Of a DNA stretch of 10,570 nucleotides, positions 1 to 6,834 are shown one piece after another (position 1 is the stretch's first letter; every line of letters starts with the position of its first letter). Source of the stretch: Paracoccaceae bacterium (GTDB lineage: Bacteria; Pseudomonadota; Alphaproteobacteria; Rhodobacterales; Rhodobacteraceae); assembly GCA_003564655.1 (NCBI GenBank), contig PXES01000223.1:1-10570 (forward strand), in the 5' to 3' direction. The notes under the pieces were generated by a model. It worked only from the letters and a program-made list of their open reading frames with translations, had not been told where the DNA came from and ran no database searches. Position numbers and translations under genes: made by a program.

Positions 1-759
1 CCGCTCGACCCGCAAGCGCTGCTCGCGCGCAATCTCGAGCCCTTCGCCGCCATCCTGCGCGCGCAGTTCCGCCAATGCGGGCTGCTCAGGATCGACCATA
101 TCCTCGGCTTCGCGCGCGCTTTCTGGGTGCCGCCCGGCCTGCCCGGCGCCTATGTGACCATGCCGCGCGACGCGCTGCTGGCGGTGGCGCGGCTGGAGGC
201 AGCACGCGCCGGGGCCTATATCGTCGGCGAAGATCTGGGCGTCATCCCCGCAGGCTTGCGCGCGGAGTTGGAAGCGAGTGGCGTGCTGGGCTGCCGAGTG
301 ATGATGTTCGAGGTCGAGAATGGGCATCTGCGCCCGCCCGGCGACTGGCCAGAGGCCACGCTGGCGAGCTTTTCCACCCATGACCTGCCAACCTATCGCG
401 GCTGGCAGTCGGCGCGCGAGATCGACTGGTGGGAGCAGATCGGCAACCTTCACCCAGAGGATGCGAAGACCCACCGCGCCCGCCGCCGCACGGATCGGGC
501 GGCGCTCGAGGTCGGGATCGGGGGCTCCGACGCGGCCGCCATGCACCGCACGCTCGCTGCAACACCCGCGCGGCTGGTGGCAGTGCAGGCCGAAGACGTG
601 CTGGACTGTGTCGAGCAGGCCAATCTGCCGGGCACGATCACCACGCATCCCAACTGGCGCCGCCGCCTGCCCGTGGCAGTGGGAAGCCTCGCAGATGATC
701 CGAGGGTGAAGGACACGGCGCGCCTCATGGCCGAGGCCGGGCGCGGTGCTCAGCGCTGA
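1..759 (+). CDS. malQ: 4-alpha-glucanotransferase (amylomaltase), C-terminal part
   Basis: The reading frame is open from the first base, so the gene starts outside the window and 252 C-terminal residues are visible. MalQ is a GH77 enzyme that transfers alpha-1,4-glucan segments between maltodextrins or to glucose in the cytoplasm. All three GH77 active-site motifs are present: LRIDHILGF with the nucleophile Asp at bases 94-96, IVGEDLGVIP with the acid/base Glu at 229-231, and STHDLPT with the transition-state Asp at 382-384. The GAYVTMP stretch between the first two is also typical. The C-terminal part ends in the expected way (LPGT followed by HPNWRRRLPV), so nothing suggests a broken gene. 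The stop TGA at 757-759 lies inside the 3' end of the convergent hydrolase gene. The upstream neighbours, probably other glycogen or maltodextrin genes, are not visible. Family assignment is firm; the physiological substrate is inferred. Confidence 0.95.
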   Translation, partial: PLDPQALLARNLEPFAAILRAQFRQCGLLRIDHILGFARAFWVPPGLPGAYVTMPRDALLAVARLEAARAGAYIVGEDLGVIPAGLRAELEASGVLGCRVMMFEVENGHLRPPGDWPEATLASFSTHDLPTYRGWQSAREIDWWEQIGNLHPEDAKTHRARRRTDRAALEVGIGGSDAAAMHRTLAATPARLVAVQAEDVLDCVEQANLPGTITTHPNWRRRLPVAVGSLADDPRVKDTARLMAEAGRGAQR

Positions 760-3128
760 CGCGTGTAGAGCACCGCCATGCTGTCATGCAGCGTGAGCGG
801 CCCGCCCAGATAATCCGACCCGATCGAGGGCGTGCGCAGCGCGACATGCCAGCCGTCCCCTTCCAGCCCCGTAATGGGTAGCGCCAGAGGGTCGATCTCC
901 ATCAATGGCTTGCCTTCGAGATGCGCGATCATGAAGACCTGCTCGCCATCCGGGCCATGGCGCAGGCAGCGGAAGGCCACCGTGCCATCCGTCGGCGTGT
1001 GATAGTCGAACACGTCATTCGGCCCATGATTGTCACGTAGCCACGGCCGTGCGGCACGGAATTCGCGCAGGCCCAGCATGTAGCTGGTATGCGCATCGCC
1101 CAGACGGTCGGTATAATTTGCGACATTGCAATAATCATGCATGTCATCCATCCAGGCCCGCGCGACCTGCTTCAGCGCGCGCGCATCATAGGGCGCAGGC
1201 CCGTCCAGCGGCGGATCGACGGCATTCAGAAGCGTCGACATCACATCGAGGTCGTAATCGGTGGCCTCGACCAGCGCGGGCAGCATGACGAAGAACCGCT
1301 CCAGCGCCTCGCGATCCTCAAACCCGAGCTCTTTCATGCGACGGAAGTTGCCCGATTCGGAGTAGGTATAGGCATCGACCTGCCAGTTGAGCGAAATCGC
1401 CTCTTCGGCCACGACCTTGACGCCATATTGATCATCCTGATTGCGGATGAACCCCCAGCTTGCCCGCGCCATCGCGTTGAGGAAATCCATCGGCACACCC
1501 GGGAAGGCCACATAGGTCAGCATCTGCGCCGCCGGGTGGTCATAGGCCTTGTCGAGGATTTCCATCCGCGTATCGCCCAGCCGCGTGTTGATGTTCAGCT
1601 TGGGGTTGATCTGCGTTCCCCGGCGCAAGGTGTCGTGATTGGCGCAGCCCGAGATCCAGTTGGACCCGACGCGCAAAATCTCCTGAATGCGCCAGAATTT
1701 GGACAGCCAGAAGGTATACAGAAACGGCGTGTTATGCGCGAAGGTCAGCGGCCCCCATTGGAACACGTCATCATCGCGCTGGTTCTCGATCACGGCGCGG
1801 TAGTCGGAACTCAGTTCCCAATCCTCATCCGGCCAGGGGCGGCCATCCTCGAACACGAACCAGGGGCGGTATTTTCGGCCCGCGACCTCCTGCACCACAT
1901 CGGCCATTTCCTGCAGGTATTCATCGTCATGGCGCAGCATCTGGGCATCGGCATCCCACCATTTGAAATCCTGCGCCCCATCCACGCGCCCCCCGTCCGC
2001 GCCGTAATTCACCTTGCGCCGCTGCATTTCCAGCAGGATCGCGCGGACCACCGGATTGCGGTAATTCAGGTTCTGGCCGTACATGTTGGGGCCAGCGAAA
2101 AAGTGATGGCTCAAGCCGCGCAGCCCCTGATTGTCACTATGGCCGAAGACCACATCGAGGATGAGCTTCTTCGGCGCGCCGGGGAAATTGTGGAGCGCTG
2201 CGGCCAGATCGACCAACTCATCAGGGCGGTCGGATTCCAGCAGTGACGGGTTGATCGCGGCCATGCCGGTGATGACCACATCATAGCCCCAGTTGGTGGT
2301 GTCAGGGCGGCGAATATCGACCGCCAGCCGGTCGCCCTGGTCCTCGAGTTCGGTCCAGAAATCGGGACCCGCCTCGTAAACCGTCGTCGGCTCGACCGGC
2401 AAAAGCTGCACCGCGTCATAGCCTAGGAAGATGCGATCCGCCGGTTCCAGCTCCGCCCCGTGCTGCACCCGCTCGGCCAACGTGTTGATATGGCGGGTCA
2501 GCCCGGCAAGGCTCATGCTGGCGGTGGCGGTCGGAACATGGATCTGCAGGATATTCGTGGGCGGGCCGAATTTATGCACCTCGCCCTCTGGCAACGCGGC
2601 GAAATAGGCCTTGTCCGCGCGCGCGTCCTGCATCGCGACCACATCGTAATATTCGGCCGGAGCGAAAGGGCCGAAGGGCAGCGAGGCCGAGAGCGGATCG
2701 AAGATCCGATGCCATGTGTTCTCGGCATCGCGCCAGACCAGCGAGTAGAAGCTGCCGACCTGCTCGCGCGTGCCCGGTCGCATACCGTTGATCGCCGTCA
2801 GGCACCACGCATCGATCCGCGTCACCGGAACCAGCGTGCGGCGGAAGATCAGGCTCTGTCGCGACCGTGACAGCGCCACTTCGCCCTCGGCGTCCAGAAC
2901 CTCGATGAAGATATCCCCCTCCGAGACGCGATTTTCCAGCAGCTCTGGCGCCCAGAACATGACTTCGCAGACATCCCTGTTGCGATGAGCGCCCAGCCTG
3001 CGGGCGATGAGGCGTGCGATCTCGAAAGAGGATTGACCGTTATGCAAGATTGCATTGGTCCAGCCCTCGAGAGCGGCGGTCGCCTCGGCGTTCTGAAAGA
3101 CGCTTGCCGTGGTTGCGGTGTCATCCAT
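750..3128 (-). CDS. gghA: GH13 glycoside hydrolase, probable glucosylglycerol hydrolase
   Basis: A complete 792-residue soluble protein without a signal peptide. A beta-rich N-terminal domain of about 200 residues precedes a GH13 barrel and a C-terminal beta domain. The four GH13 signatures are visible: region I LDVVFGH (about 324-330); region II GGRVDGAQDF with the nucleophile Asp383; region III FVFEDGRP with the acid/base Glu427; region IV CANHDT with Asp499. The protein would therefore be a retaining alpha-glucoside hydrolase or related enzyme. Length, the N-terminal domain and the character of the sequence fit glucosylglycerol hydrolase, which splits the compatible solute glucosylglycerol into glucose and glycerol. 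That substrate is recognised from general resemblance, not proven; another GH13 activity such as a sucrose-hydrolase-like one is the alternative. The start is set by AGGAG at 3137-3141, eight bases from the ATG. The gene is convergent with malQ, which would recycle glucose units. Confidence 0.75.
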   Translation of the reverse strand: MDDTATTASVFQNAEATAALEGWTNAILHNGQSSFEIARLIARRLGAHRNRDVCEVMFWAPELLENRVSEGDIFIEVLDAEGEVALSRSRQSLIFRRTLVPVTRIDAWCLTAINGMRPGTREQVGSFYSLVWRDAENTWHRIFDPLSASLPFGPFAPAEYYDVVAMQDARADKAYFAALPEGEVHKFGPPTNILQIHVPTATASMSLAGLTRHINTLAERVQHGAELEPADRIFLGYDAVQLLPVEPTTVYEAGPDFWTELEDQGDRLAVDIRRPDTTNWGYDVVITGMAAINPSLLESDRPDELVDLAAALHNFPGAPKKLILDVVFGHSDNQGLRGLSHHFFAGPNMYGQNLNYRNPVVRAILLEMQRRKVNYGADGGRVDGAQDFKWWDADAQMLRHDDEYLQEMADVVQEVAGRKYRPWFVFEDGRPWPDEDWELSSDYRAVIENQRDDDVFQWGPLTFAHNTPFLYTFWLSKFWRIQEILRVGSNWISGCANHDTLRRGTQINPKLNINTRLGDTRMEILDKAYDHPAAQMLTYVAFPGVPMDFLNAMARASWGFIRNQDDQYGVKVVAEEAISLNWQVDAYTYSESGNFRRMKELGFEDREALERFFVMLPALVEATDYDLDVMSTLLNAVDPPLDGPAPYDARALKQVARAWMDDMHDYCNVANYTDRLGDAHTSYMLGLREFRAARPWLRDNHGPNDVFDYHTPTDGTVAFRCLRHGPDGEQVFMIAHLEGKPLMEIDPLALPITGLEGDGWHVALRTPSIGSDYLGGPLTLHDSMAVLYTRQR

Positions 3129-3136
3129 GAGCTGCG

Positions 3137-3141
3137 CTCCT
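3137..3141 (-). promoter_or_regulatory. Ribosome-binding site of the GH13 gene
   Basis: The - strand reads AGGAG followed by eight bases (CGCAGCTC) and then the ATG at 3128. This is near-ideal Shine-Dalgarno spacing and fixes the start of the 792-residue hydrolase. Confidence 0.85.
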
Positions 3142-3355
3142 GTCTCAATTCATGGCTGCGCGCGGGTTGTGGTCCTGGCGCGCGGGTCGGTGCCTATGCA
3201 GTGGCAGATGCTCCGGCGGCATCCTGTGTAAGCGAATTCGTTTGACTGGCCAAATCCGAACCATGCCGAAACTCGGGATAGCCGATTTGCGCCTGCAAGC
3301 TGCCACATTGCATGCCGCATTGAAATCAAACAATCTTTTATGCGGGTTGCGTGCC

Positions 3356-3377
3356 GGGGCGTTAGCGCAACGCGCCC
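3356..3377. terminator. Imperfect hairpin, possible terminator of the reductase unit
   Basis: GGGCGTT and AACGCGCCC can pair around the loop AGCGC, with a two-base bulge on one arm. The element lies about 70 bases beyond the stop of the small membrane ORF, so it could end the - strand transcript of the reductase and that ORF. There is no run of T on either side, so it does not meet the usual picture of an intrinsic terminator. It may be only a chance structure in GC-rich DNA. Confidence 0.25.
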
Positions 3378-3448
3378 ACCGCAAGAAAGGCGAATGGGCA
3401 GGATGGCAGCATTCGGCGGCCAATCGCTTCCGCTCGTCCACGATAAGG

Positions 3449-3541
3449 TCACGCCAATGAAAGCGCCAGCCACGCGGCAAGCGCTATCAGCAGGGTGGTC
3501 GCTGCGATGGTCAGCAGAAATGCCAGAGCAGGCCGCGTCAT
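3449..3541 (-). CDS. Small single-pass membrane peptide, 30 residues (hypothetical)
   Basis: A 30-codon ORF (ATG at 3539-3541, TGA at 3449-3451) begins only six bases after the stop of the flavohaem reductase, on the same strand. The product starts MTRPALAFLLTIAATTL and ends LAAWLALSLA. It has a short positively charged N-terminus followed by one uninterrupted hydrophobic helix of about 25 residues that covers nearly the whole peptide. By the positive-inside rule the N-terminus would stay in the cytoplasm. A purine-rich GAGGGAAG directly before the ATG can act as a ribosome-binding site, and translational coupling to the reductase is likely. I do not recognise a family. It could be a small subunit or stabiliser of the reductase. 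Against this, a 30-codon GC-rich frame can arise by chance, though the spacing and clean hydrophobic pattern argue for a real gene. Confidence 0.55.
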   Translation of the reverse strand: MTRPALAFLLTIAATTLLIALAAWLALSLA

Positions 3542-3547
3542 CTTCCC

Positions 3548-4912
3548 TCACACAAGATCGAAAATCTCGCTGTCGATATGCCGCGCCGAGACACCAAGGT
3601 CGCGCAGCGTCGCTTGGGCCGCGTCCACCATGGGGCCCGGCCCGCACAGCATGTGCGGCCAGTCGCGGCTTTCGGGCGGCAGATGGCGCTCCAGCAGCGC
3701 GCGGTCGATCAGCCCGCTTTCGCCCTGCCAGCCCTCGGGCGGGTCCTCGAGCACATGCACCAGGGTCATCTCGATTGTGTCGCGCATCGCTTCGAGTTCC
3801 GCGCGAAAGGCTATGTCGTCCTCGCCCCGGTTGGCATAGATCACGACCACCGGGCGCGGGTCGGCGCGGGCCTGCAGCGCGTGCAGATTGGACAGGATTG
3901 GCGTGATCCCGACCCCGCCCGCGATCATCACGAAGCCCCCGGCCTGCGGCGCGCGGTCCACCGAGAAGGCGCCGAAAGGCCCGTGGATATAGGCCCGCGC
4001 GCCGGGGCGGGTCTGCACCAGCCTTTCGGTGTCATCGCCCACGGGCTTGATCGAGAATGCCAGGTTCGGTCCCTTGTCGGGTGCGGTCGAGATTGTGAAC
4101 GGGTGTTCCTTCAACGAAAATGGCGAACGGTCGATGGCCAGCCACGCGAACTGACCCGCCTTCCAGTTGCTGAGCGGTCGACCTTCGGGGGCGATTTCCA
4201 GCGTATGAACGCCGCCGCCCTCATCCCGATTGGCGACCACGCGCCACGGGTTGCGCGACTGCCGCCACGGCACGCAGAGCCGCGTCCAGACCAGCAGCAG
4301 CACCCAGCCCAGCGTTACCCCCAACCAGAGGGCGCGCTTCGCCGGGTCGTCGGTAAATCGGCCCACCCCAAGAATATGCCCCACTGCGGCAGTCAGCGCG
4401 ACGACCGCCAGAACCAGATGCAGGGCACGCCAGTGATCGTAGGAAATGCGCAGCGGCTTGCGGAATTGCGACGTTATCACCAGAGCGAGAAAGCAGCCGA
4501 GAGAGACGCGCCCCGCGGTCAGTTCCCAGTCGGCCTGCAGCGGGTTGAGAACGCCCAGCGCGGGCTGGTGCCAGATATAGAAGATGGCGAAATGCGCCAG
4601 CATCAGGATCACTGCGGCCCAACTCAGATAACGGTGGAACAGATAGACGATATCGGCCCCGAACGGATGCGTGAGCCAGCGCAGGCGCCCGGTCAGCGCG
4701 AACTGCATAACCGCCAGCGCCATCGCCCCGAAGCCAAGCCCGACCGAGAAATCCCACGCAAAGCTGATCGAGGGCGGGCGCTCGCCCGACATGAGCACGA
4801 TGAAGGGAAGCGCCAGCGCCGCAGCCCCAAGCACGATAAGCAGGGTCGCATGCAGCCTGACCAGCGGCGGACGGTCAAGCGGAGCCGGTGAGGCGGTGTG
4901 ATCGTCTTTCAT
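3548..4912 (-). CDS. Membrane flavohaem reductase (ferric reductase / NADPH-oxidase type)
   Basis: 454 residues from the chosen ATG. The N-terminal half (about 20-210) is a six-helix ferric-reductase-like domain with helix histidines suited to two b haems (His93, His107, His165, His179; His160 is also nearby). The C-terminal half is a ferredoxin-NADP-reductase-like module with the FAD motif HPFTIS (270-275), the nucleotide-binding loop GGVGITPI (332-339), and the second NAD(P) motif CGPGPM (423-428). The predicted reaction is electron transfer from cytoplasmic NAD(P)H through FAD and two haems across the membrane. The acceptor (ferric or cupric ion, oxygen, or a partner protein) cannot be read from the sequence. 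The frame is open upstream to an ATG at 5048-5050, but that extension is not conserved-looking and runs into the divergent gene. The ATG at 4910-4912 has AGGGTGGGAG just before it. The gene is divergent from the oxidase locus, and the six-base gap to the small ORF suggests one transcript. Confidence 0.88.
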   Translation of the reverse strand: MKDDHTASPAPLDRPPLVRLHATLLIVLGAAALALPFIVLMSGERPPSISFAWDFSVGLGFGAMALAVMQFALTGRLRWLTHPFGADIVYLFHRYLSWAAVILMLAHFAIFYIWHQPALGVLNPLQADWELTAGRVSLGCFLALVITSQFRKPLRISYDHWRALHLVLAVVALTAAVGHILGVGRFTDDPAKRALWLGVTLGWVLLLVWTRLCVPWRQSRNPWRVVANRDEGGGVHTLEIAPEGRPLSNWKAGQFAWLAIDRSPFSLKEHPFTISTAPDKGPNLAFSIKPVGDDTERLVQTRPGARAYIHGPFGAFSVDRAPQAGGFVMIAGGVGITPILSNLHALQARADPRPVVVIYANRGEDDIAFRAELEAMRDTIEMTLVHVLEDPPEGWQGESGLIDRALLERHLPPESRDWPHMLCGPGPMVDAAQATLRDLGVSARHIDSEIFDLV

Positions 4913-4994
4913 CGCTCCCACCCTAGTGCGCGCCTTCGGGCTTTGCCAGTGCAAGGGGGCATGCGTCGGTCTATCTACAGAAACACGGGCGCAA

Positions 4995-5007
4995 CCCTTG
5001 CCAAGGG
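4995..5007. promoter_or_regulatory. 13-bp palindrome overlapping the -35, candidate operator
   Basis: CCCTTGCCAAGGG is a perfect inverted repeat of two six-base arms around a single central C. It covers the -35 hexamer of the ctaG-like gene (4998-5003). A second, overlapping inverted repeat, TGCCA-N8-TGGCA, spans 4999-5016. A protein bound here would block or modulate the promoter. I do not recognise the motif as that of a known regulator; it does not look like an FNR box. Confidence 0.4.
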
Positions 5008-5026
5008 AGGGTGGCAGCAATAGCAT
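4998..5026 (+). promoter_or_regulatory. Sigma70-like promoter of the ctaG-like gene
   Basis: TTGCCA (five of six matches to TTGACA) at 4998-5003, a 17-base spacer, then TAGCAT (four of six matches to TATAAT) at 5021-5026. Seven bases separate the -10 from the ATG at 5034, so transcription would be expected to start at 5033-5034. The message would then have no 5' leader. Confidence 0.6.
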
Positions 5027-5033
5027 CCTGTCA

Positions 5034-5795
5034 ATGTCACTGACTGACACGTCCTTGCGCGCGGACCCCTATTGCGGTCCTGCGCCTTTGCCCGAAACAT
5101 TGCTTGGCGCCTGGAATTCCGACCCGGTGCTGCTGACCCTGATGGGGTTTGCAGGTGCGCTTGGGGCGTGGCGGCTGCGCCAGCCTGTCGACGCGCGGCG
5201 CGTGGGGGCCTTTGGGGTCGCCTCTGGCGCTGCGGTGCTGGCCTTTCTCTCACCGCTTTGCGCGCTGACCGTGGCGCTCTTTGCCGCGCGGGGGCTGCAC
5301 CATTTGTTGCTGATCTTCGCACTCGCGCCGGCCCTGGCTTTGGCGTTTCCGCTGCGCCGGGTCCCGCGCGCCGGGGCGCTGGTAGGGCTGTCGCTGGCGC
5401 TGTGGGCGTGGCATGTGCCGGCGATCTACGCTGCCGCCTGGGATCACGCTTGGCTTTACTGGACGATGCAGGCGGCGCTGATCCTGCCCGGCTGGGCATT
5501 CTGGAGCGCGCTTCTGCACGGCCCGCGTGACCTGGGGGCGCGGTTGGGTGCCGGGTTGCAACTTGGCGTTCTGGCCGGGCAGATGGGGCTGATCGGAGCC
5601 ATCCTGACCTTCGCGCCTGCCATCCTTTACCCCGAGCATCTGGCGTTTACCAAAGCCTTCGGCCTGAGCCCGCTCAGCGATCAGCAGCTTGCCGGTCTGA
5701 TCATGTGGGTGCCGGGCATGGTGCCCGCCGCACTCGCCGCTGGCTGGATGCTGCGGTCGGCATGGGTGCAAGCAGCGGAAGGCAACCGCGCGTGA
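5034..5795 (+). CDS. ctaG: CtaG-type cytochrome c oxidase assembly protein
   Basis: 253 residues, almost entirely hydrophobic, with about seven membrane helices. The opening YCGPAPLPETLLGAWNSDP is the typical start of the Caa3_CtaG family. Inside the helices are the expected RGLHHLLLI and WAWHVPAIYAAAWDH stretches, with histidines that could bind copper. Members of this family assist assembly of CuA/CuB-containing caa3-like oxidases in the cytoplasmic membrane. This is not the Cox11 protein that is also called CtaG in Paracoccus. The ATG at 5034 is preferred over an upstream in-frame ATG at 4926 because the extra segment is not membrane-like and would place the promoter inside the gene. There is no ribosome-binding site at normal distance, which fits the leaderless promoter. 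The TGA overlaps the GTG of the next gene. Its place in the oxidase locus supports the role. Confidence 0.88.
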   Translation: MSLTDTSLRADPYCGPAPLPETLLGAWNSDPVLLTLMGFAGALGAWRLRQPVDARRVGAFGVASGAAVLAFLSPLCALTVALFAARGLHHLLLIFALAPALALAFPLRRVPRAGALVGLSLALWAWHVPAIYAAAWDHAWLYWTMQAALILPGWAFWSALLHGPRDLGARLGAGLQLGVLAGQMGLIGAILTFAPAILYPEHLAFTKAFGLSPLSDQQLAGLIMWVPGMVPAALAAGWMLRSAWVQAAEGNRA

Positions 5796-6298
5796 TCGCG
5801 CTGATCAAGGCGCTGCACCTCGCCACGCTGGCGCTGTGGTGCGCAGGGCTGATCGCGCTGCCGGTGGTCATGCAGATCTACGGGCGCACACCGAAAGTTC
5901 ACACGCAGGCGGGCTTCGCCGAGTTCCGCTTGCTCAGCCACCGCGCCTACACGCTGGTGATTACCCCCGCGGCAGTGATCACCATCACCGCGGGCTCGCT
6001 GTTGTTCGTGCTGGAGGGGTTGCGCGATCCGTGGATGCTGGCCAAGCTGGGCGCGGTCGCCGGAATGGTGCTGATCCATGCCTGGCTCGGCCATCTGATC
6101 AGCCTGACCGGCGAGGGCGCCGGGCGCTACCGCATCCCGTCGCCTATCCCGGCGCTAGTGGGCGCGCTTGGCTTCATGGGCCTGACATTGTGGCTTGTGC
6201 TCGCCAAACCCGAGCTTGCGCCGCTGACAGACCAGCTGCCCGACTGGTTGCTTCACCCGCGCGGTCGAGAATTGCCATCTGATCTGGTGCCGATCTGA
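5792..6298 (+). CDS. CopD/HemJ-like four-helix membrane protein
   Basis: 168 residues from a GTG start that overlaps the ctaG-like stop as GTGA. GGAAGG lies nine bases ahead of the GTG, which supports this start over an in-frame ATG at 5705. About four membrane helices are visible. The first begins IKALHLATLALWCAGLIALP, and later stretches (HRAYTLVITPAAVITITAG and WMLAKLGAVAGMVLIHAW) match the layout of the HemJ/UPF0093 and CopD families. HemJ is an oxygen-independent-type protoporphyrinogen oxidase of haem synthesis, and CopD is linked to copper. Either would make sense beside an oxidase, and the sequence alone does not decide. The C-terminal tail after the last helix is hydrophilic. Its final 46 bases overlap the 3' end of the DUF2231-type gene on the other strand. 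Confidence 0.75.
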   Translation: MIALIKALHLATLALWCAGLIALPVVMQIYGRTPKVHTQAGFAEFRLLSHRAYTLVITPAAVITITAGSLLFVLEGLRDPWMLAKLGAVAGMVLIHAWLGHLISLTGEGAGRYRIPSPIPALVGALGFMGLTLWLVLAKPELAPLTDQLPDWLLHPRGRELPSDLVPI

Positions 6299-6777
6299 TA
6301 GTCGAAGACGAGTTTGCCGCCATGCCACCCTGTCACAACCGTCATCGCCGCCGCGAGCACAGAGAGAGCCAGCCCCAGCGGCAGCACGGCCTCTTCGGGC
6401 TGGCCCACGCGCAACAGCCAGTTGGCGCCGAGGATCGACAGCAGCATCACGGCGAGGACGAAATGCGTCCAGCTGGCCGAGCGGTTGCGGATGCCCGGCA
6501 CGATCAGCAACTCCACCGTGCCTGTAACCCCGGCGATGACGCCCATCAGCAGCGCGCCGAAACTGGCCCAGGCGGCGGCCTCGGGCCAAAAGGCATTGCC
6601 TGTCCACCAGTAAAGCAGATCGGCGCCCAGCACGCACATGGTCAGCGCCACCGGGAACGCGACCAGCATGGCATGCAGCGGATGCCCGGCAATGGCGACG
6701 CGGCTTTCGGTCTCCAGCAGCGCGCGGTTCTCCTCGACCGGGTCGGACAGGTCGGGGGTGTCGTCTTGGGTGCTCAT
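6253..6777 (-). CDS. DUF2231-type membrane protein
   Basis: 174 residues with an acidic, hydrophilic N-terminus of about 30 residues, then four predicted membrane helices. The motif GHPLHAMLVAFPVAL (residues 31-45) is the hallmark of the DUF2231 family, whose members are inner-membrane proteins of unknown function. Two histidines (His32, His35) precede the first helix, and further His residues occur near helices 3 and 4 (WTHF, GWHGGK), so haem or metal binding is possible but unproven. The start is the ATG at 6775-6777; a TTG one codon earlier is less likely because AGGAGG sits five bases before the ATG. The gene lies on the opposite strand inside the oxidase locus. It is convergent with and overlaps the CopD-like gene, and is divergent from subunit II across 57 bases. 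Confidence 0.82.
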   Translation of the reverse strand: MSTQDDTPDLSDPVEENRALLETESRVAIAGHPLHAMLVAFPVALTMCVLGADLLYWWTGNAFWPEAAAWASFGALLMGVIAGVTGTVELLIVPGIRNRSASWTHFVLAVMLLSILGANWLLRVGQPEEAVLPLGLALSVLAAAMTVVTGWHGGKLVFDYQIGTRSDGNSRPRG

Positions 6778-6782
6778 CAACG

Positions 6783-6788
6783 CCTCCT
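6783..6788 (-). promoter_or_regulatory. Ribosome-binding site of the DUF2231-type gene
   Basis: The - strand reads AGGAGG, five bases, ATG. It is a full-consensus site and the strongest in the window, and it decides for the ATG at 6777 against the adjacent TTG. Confidence 0.85.
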
Positions 6789-6834
6789 GTATCCATCATT
6801 TCGGGCGTCTGCCGCCTGGGTCAAGCGCTTTGCG

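Larger units (their letters stand above)
3129..3448. other. 320-bp non-coding region upstream of the GH13 gene
   Basis: This stretch lies between the GH13 start codon (3128) and the end of the small membrane ORF (3449). I see no plausible gene in it on either strand. It holds the GH13 ribosome-binding site (3137-3141), an AT-richer patch around 3303-3345 that stands out from the GC-rich surroundings, and an imperfect hairpin at 3356-3377. The GH13 promoter must lie here if the gene is transcribed on its own, but no -35/-10 pair convinced me. One weak candidate on the - strand is TTGGCC, 17 bases, TACACA (complement around 3222-3250). Its -10 matches only three of six positions, so I do not call it. 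Confidence 0.6.
4913..5033. promoter_or_regulatory. Divergent control region between reductase and oxidase assembly genes
   Basis: These 121 bases separate two genes that are read away from each other, so both promoters must lie here. The + strand promoter is well supported and listed separately. For the - strand I could not find a convincing -35/-10 pair. The shared region makes joint control of the flavohaem reductase and the oxidase locus possible. Confidence 0.7.

Noticed and set aside
1089..2246. A 385-codon + strand open frame opposite the GH13 gene
   Set aside because: The composition is His-, Arg- and Ile-rich without motifs. The - strand frame has all four GH13 regions and a good ribosome-binding site.
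3303..3345. A regulator-binding palindrome in the AT-richer patch upstream of the GH13 gene
   Set aside because: Only four-base arms (ATTG and CAAT) pair around eight bases; this is too weak to separate from chance.
3578..4891. A 437-codon + strand open frame opposite the flavohaem reductase
   Set aside because: It is rich in Arg, Gln and His and has no recognisable domain, while the - strand encodes a full reductase with FAD and NAD(P) motifs.
4926..5033. A 36-residue N-terminal extension of the ctaG-like protein
   Set aside because: The extension contains the predicted promoter and is not membrane-like. The family typically starts shortly before the YCGPAP motif.
4913..5050. A 46-residue N-terminal extension of the flavohaem reductase from the ATG at 5048-5050
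   Set aside because: It would cross the whole divergent promoter region and enter the ctaG-like gene. The extra residues look unconserved, and the ATG at 4912 has a purine-rich site before it.
5705..5791. An earlier in-frame ATG for the CopD/HemJ-like gene
   Set aside because: It would overlap ctaG by 91 bases and add an Arg/Gly-rich stretch. The GTG at 5792 has GGAAGG at good spacing and starts directly at the first helix.
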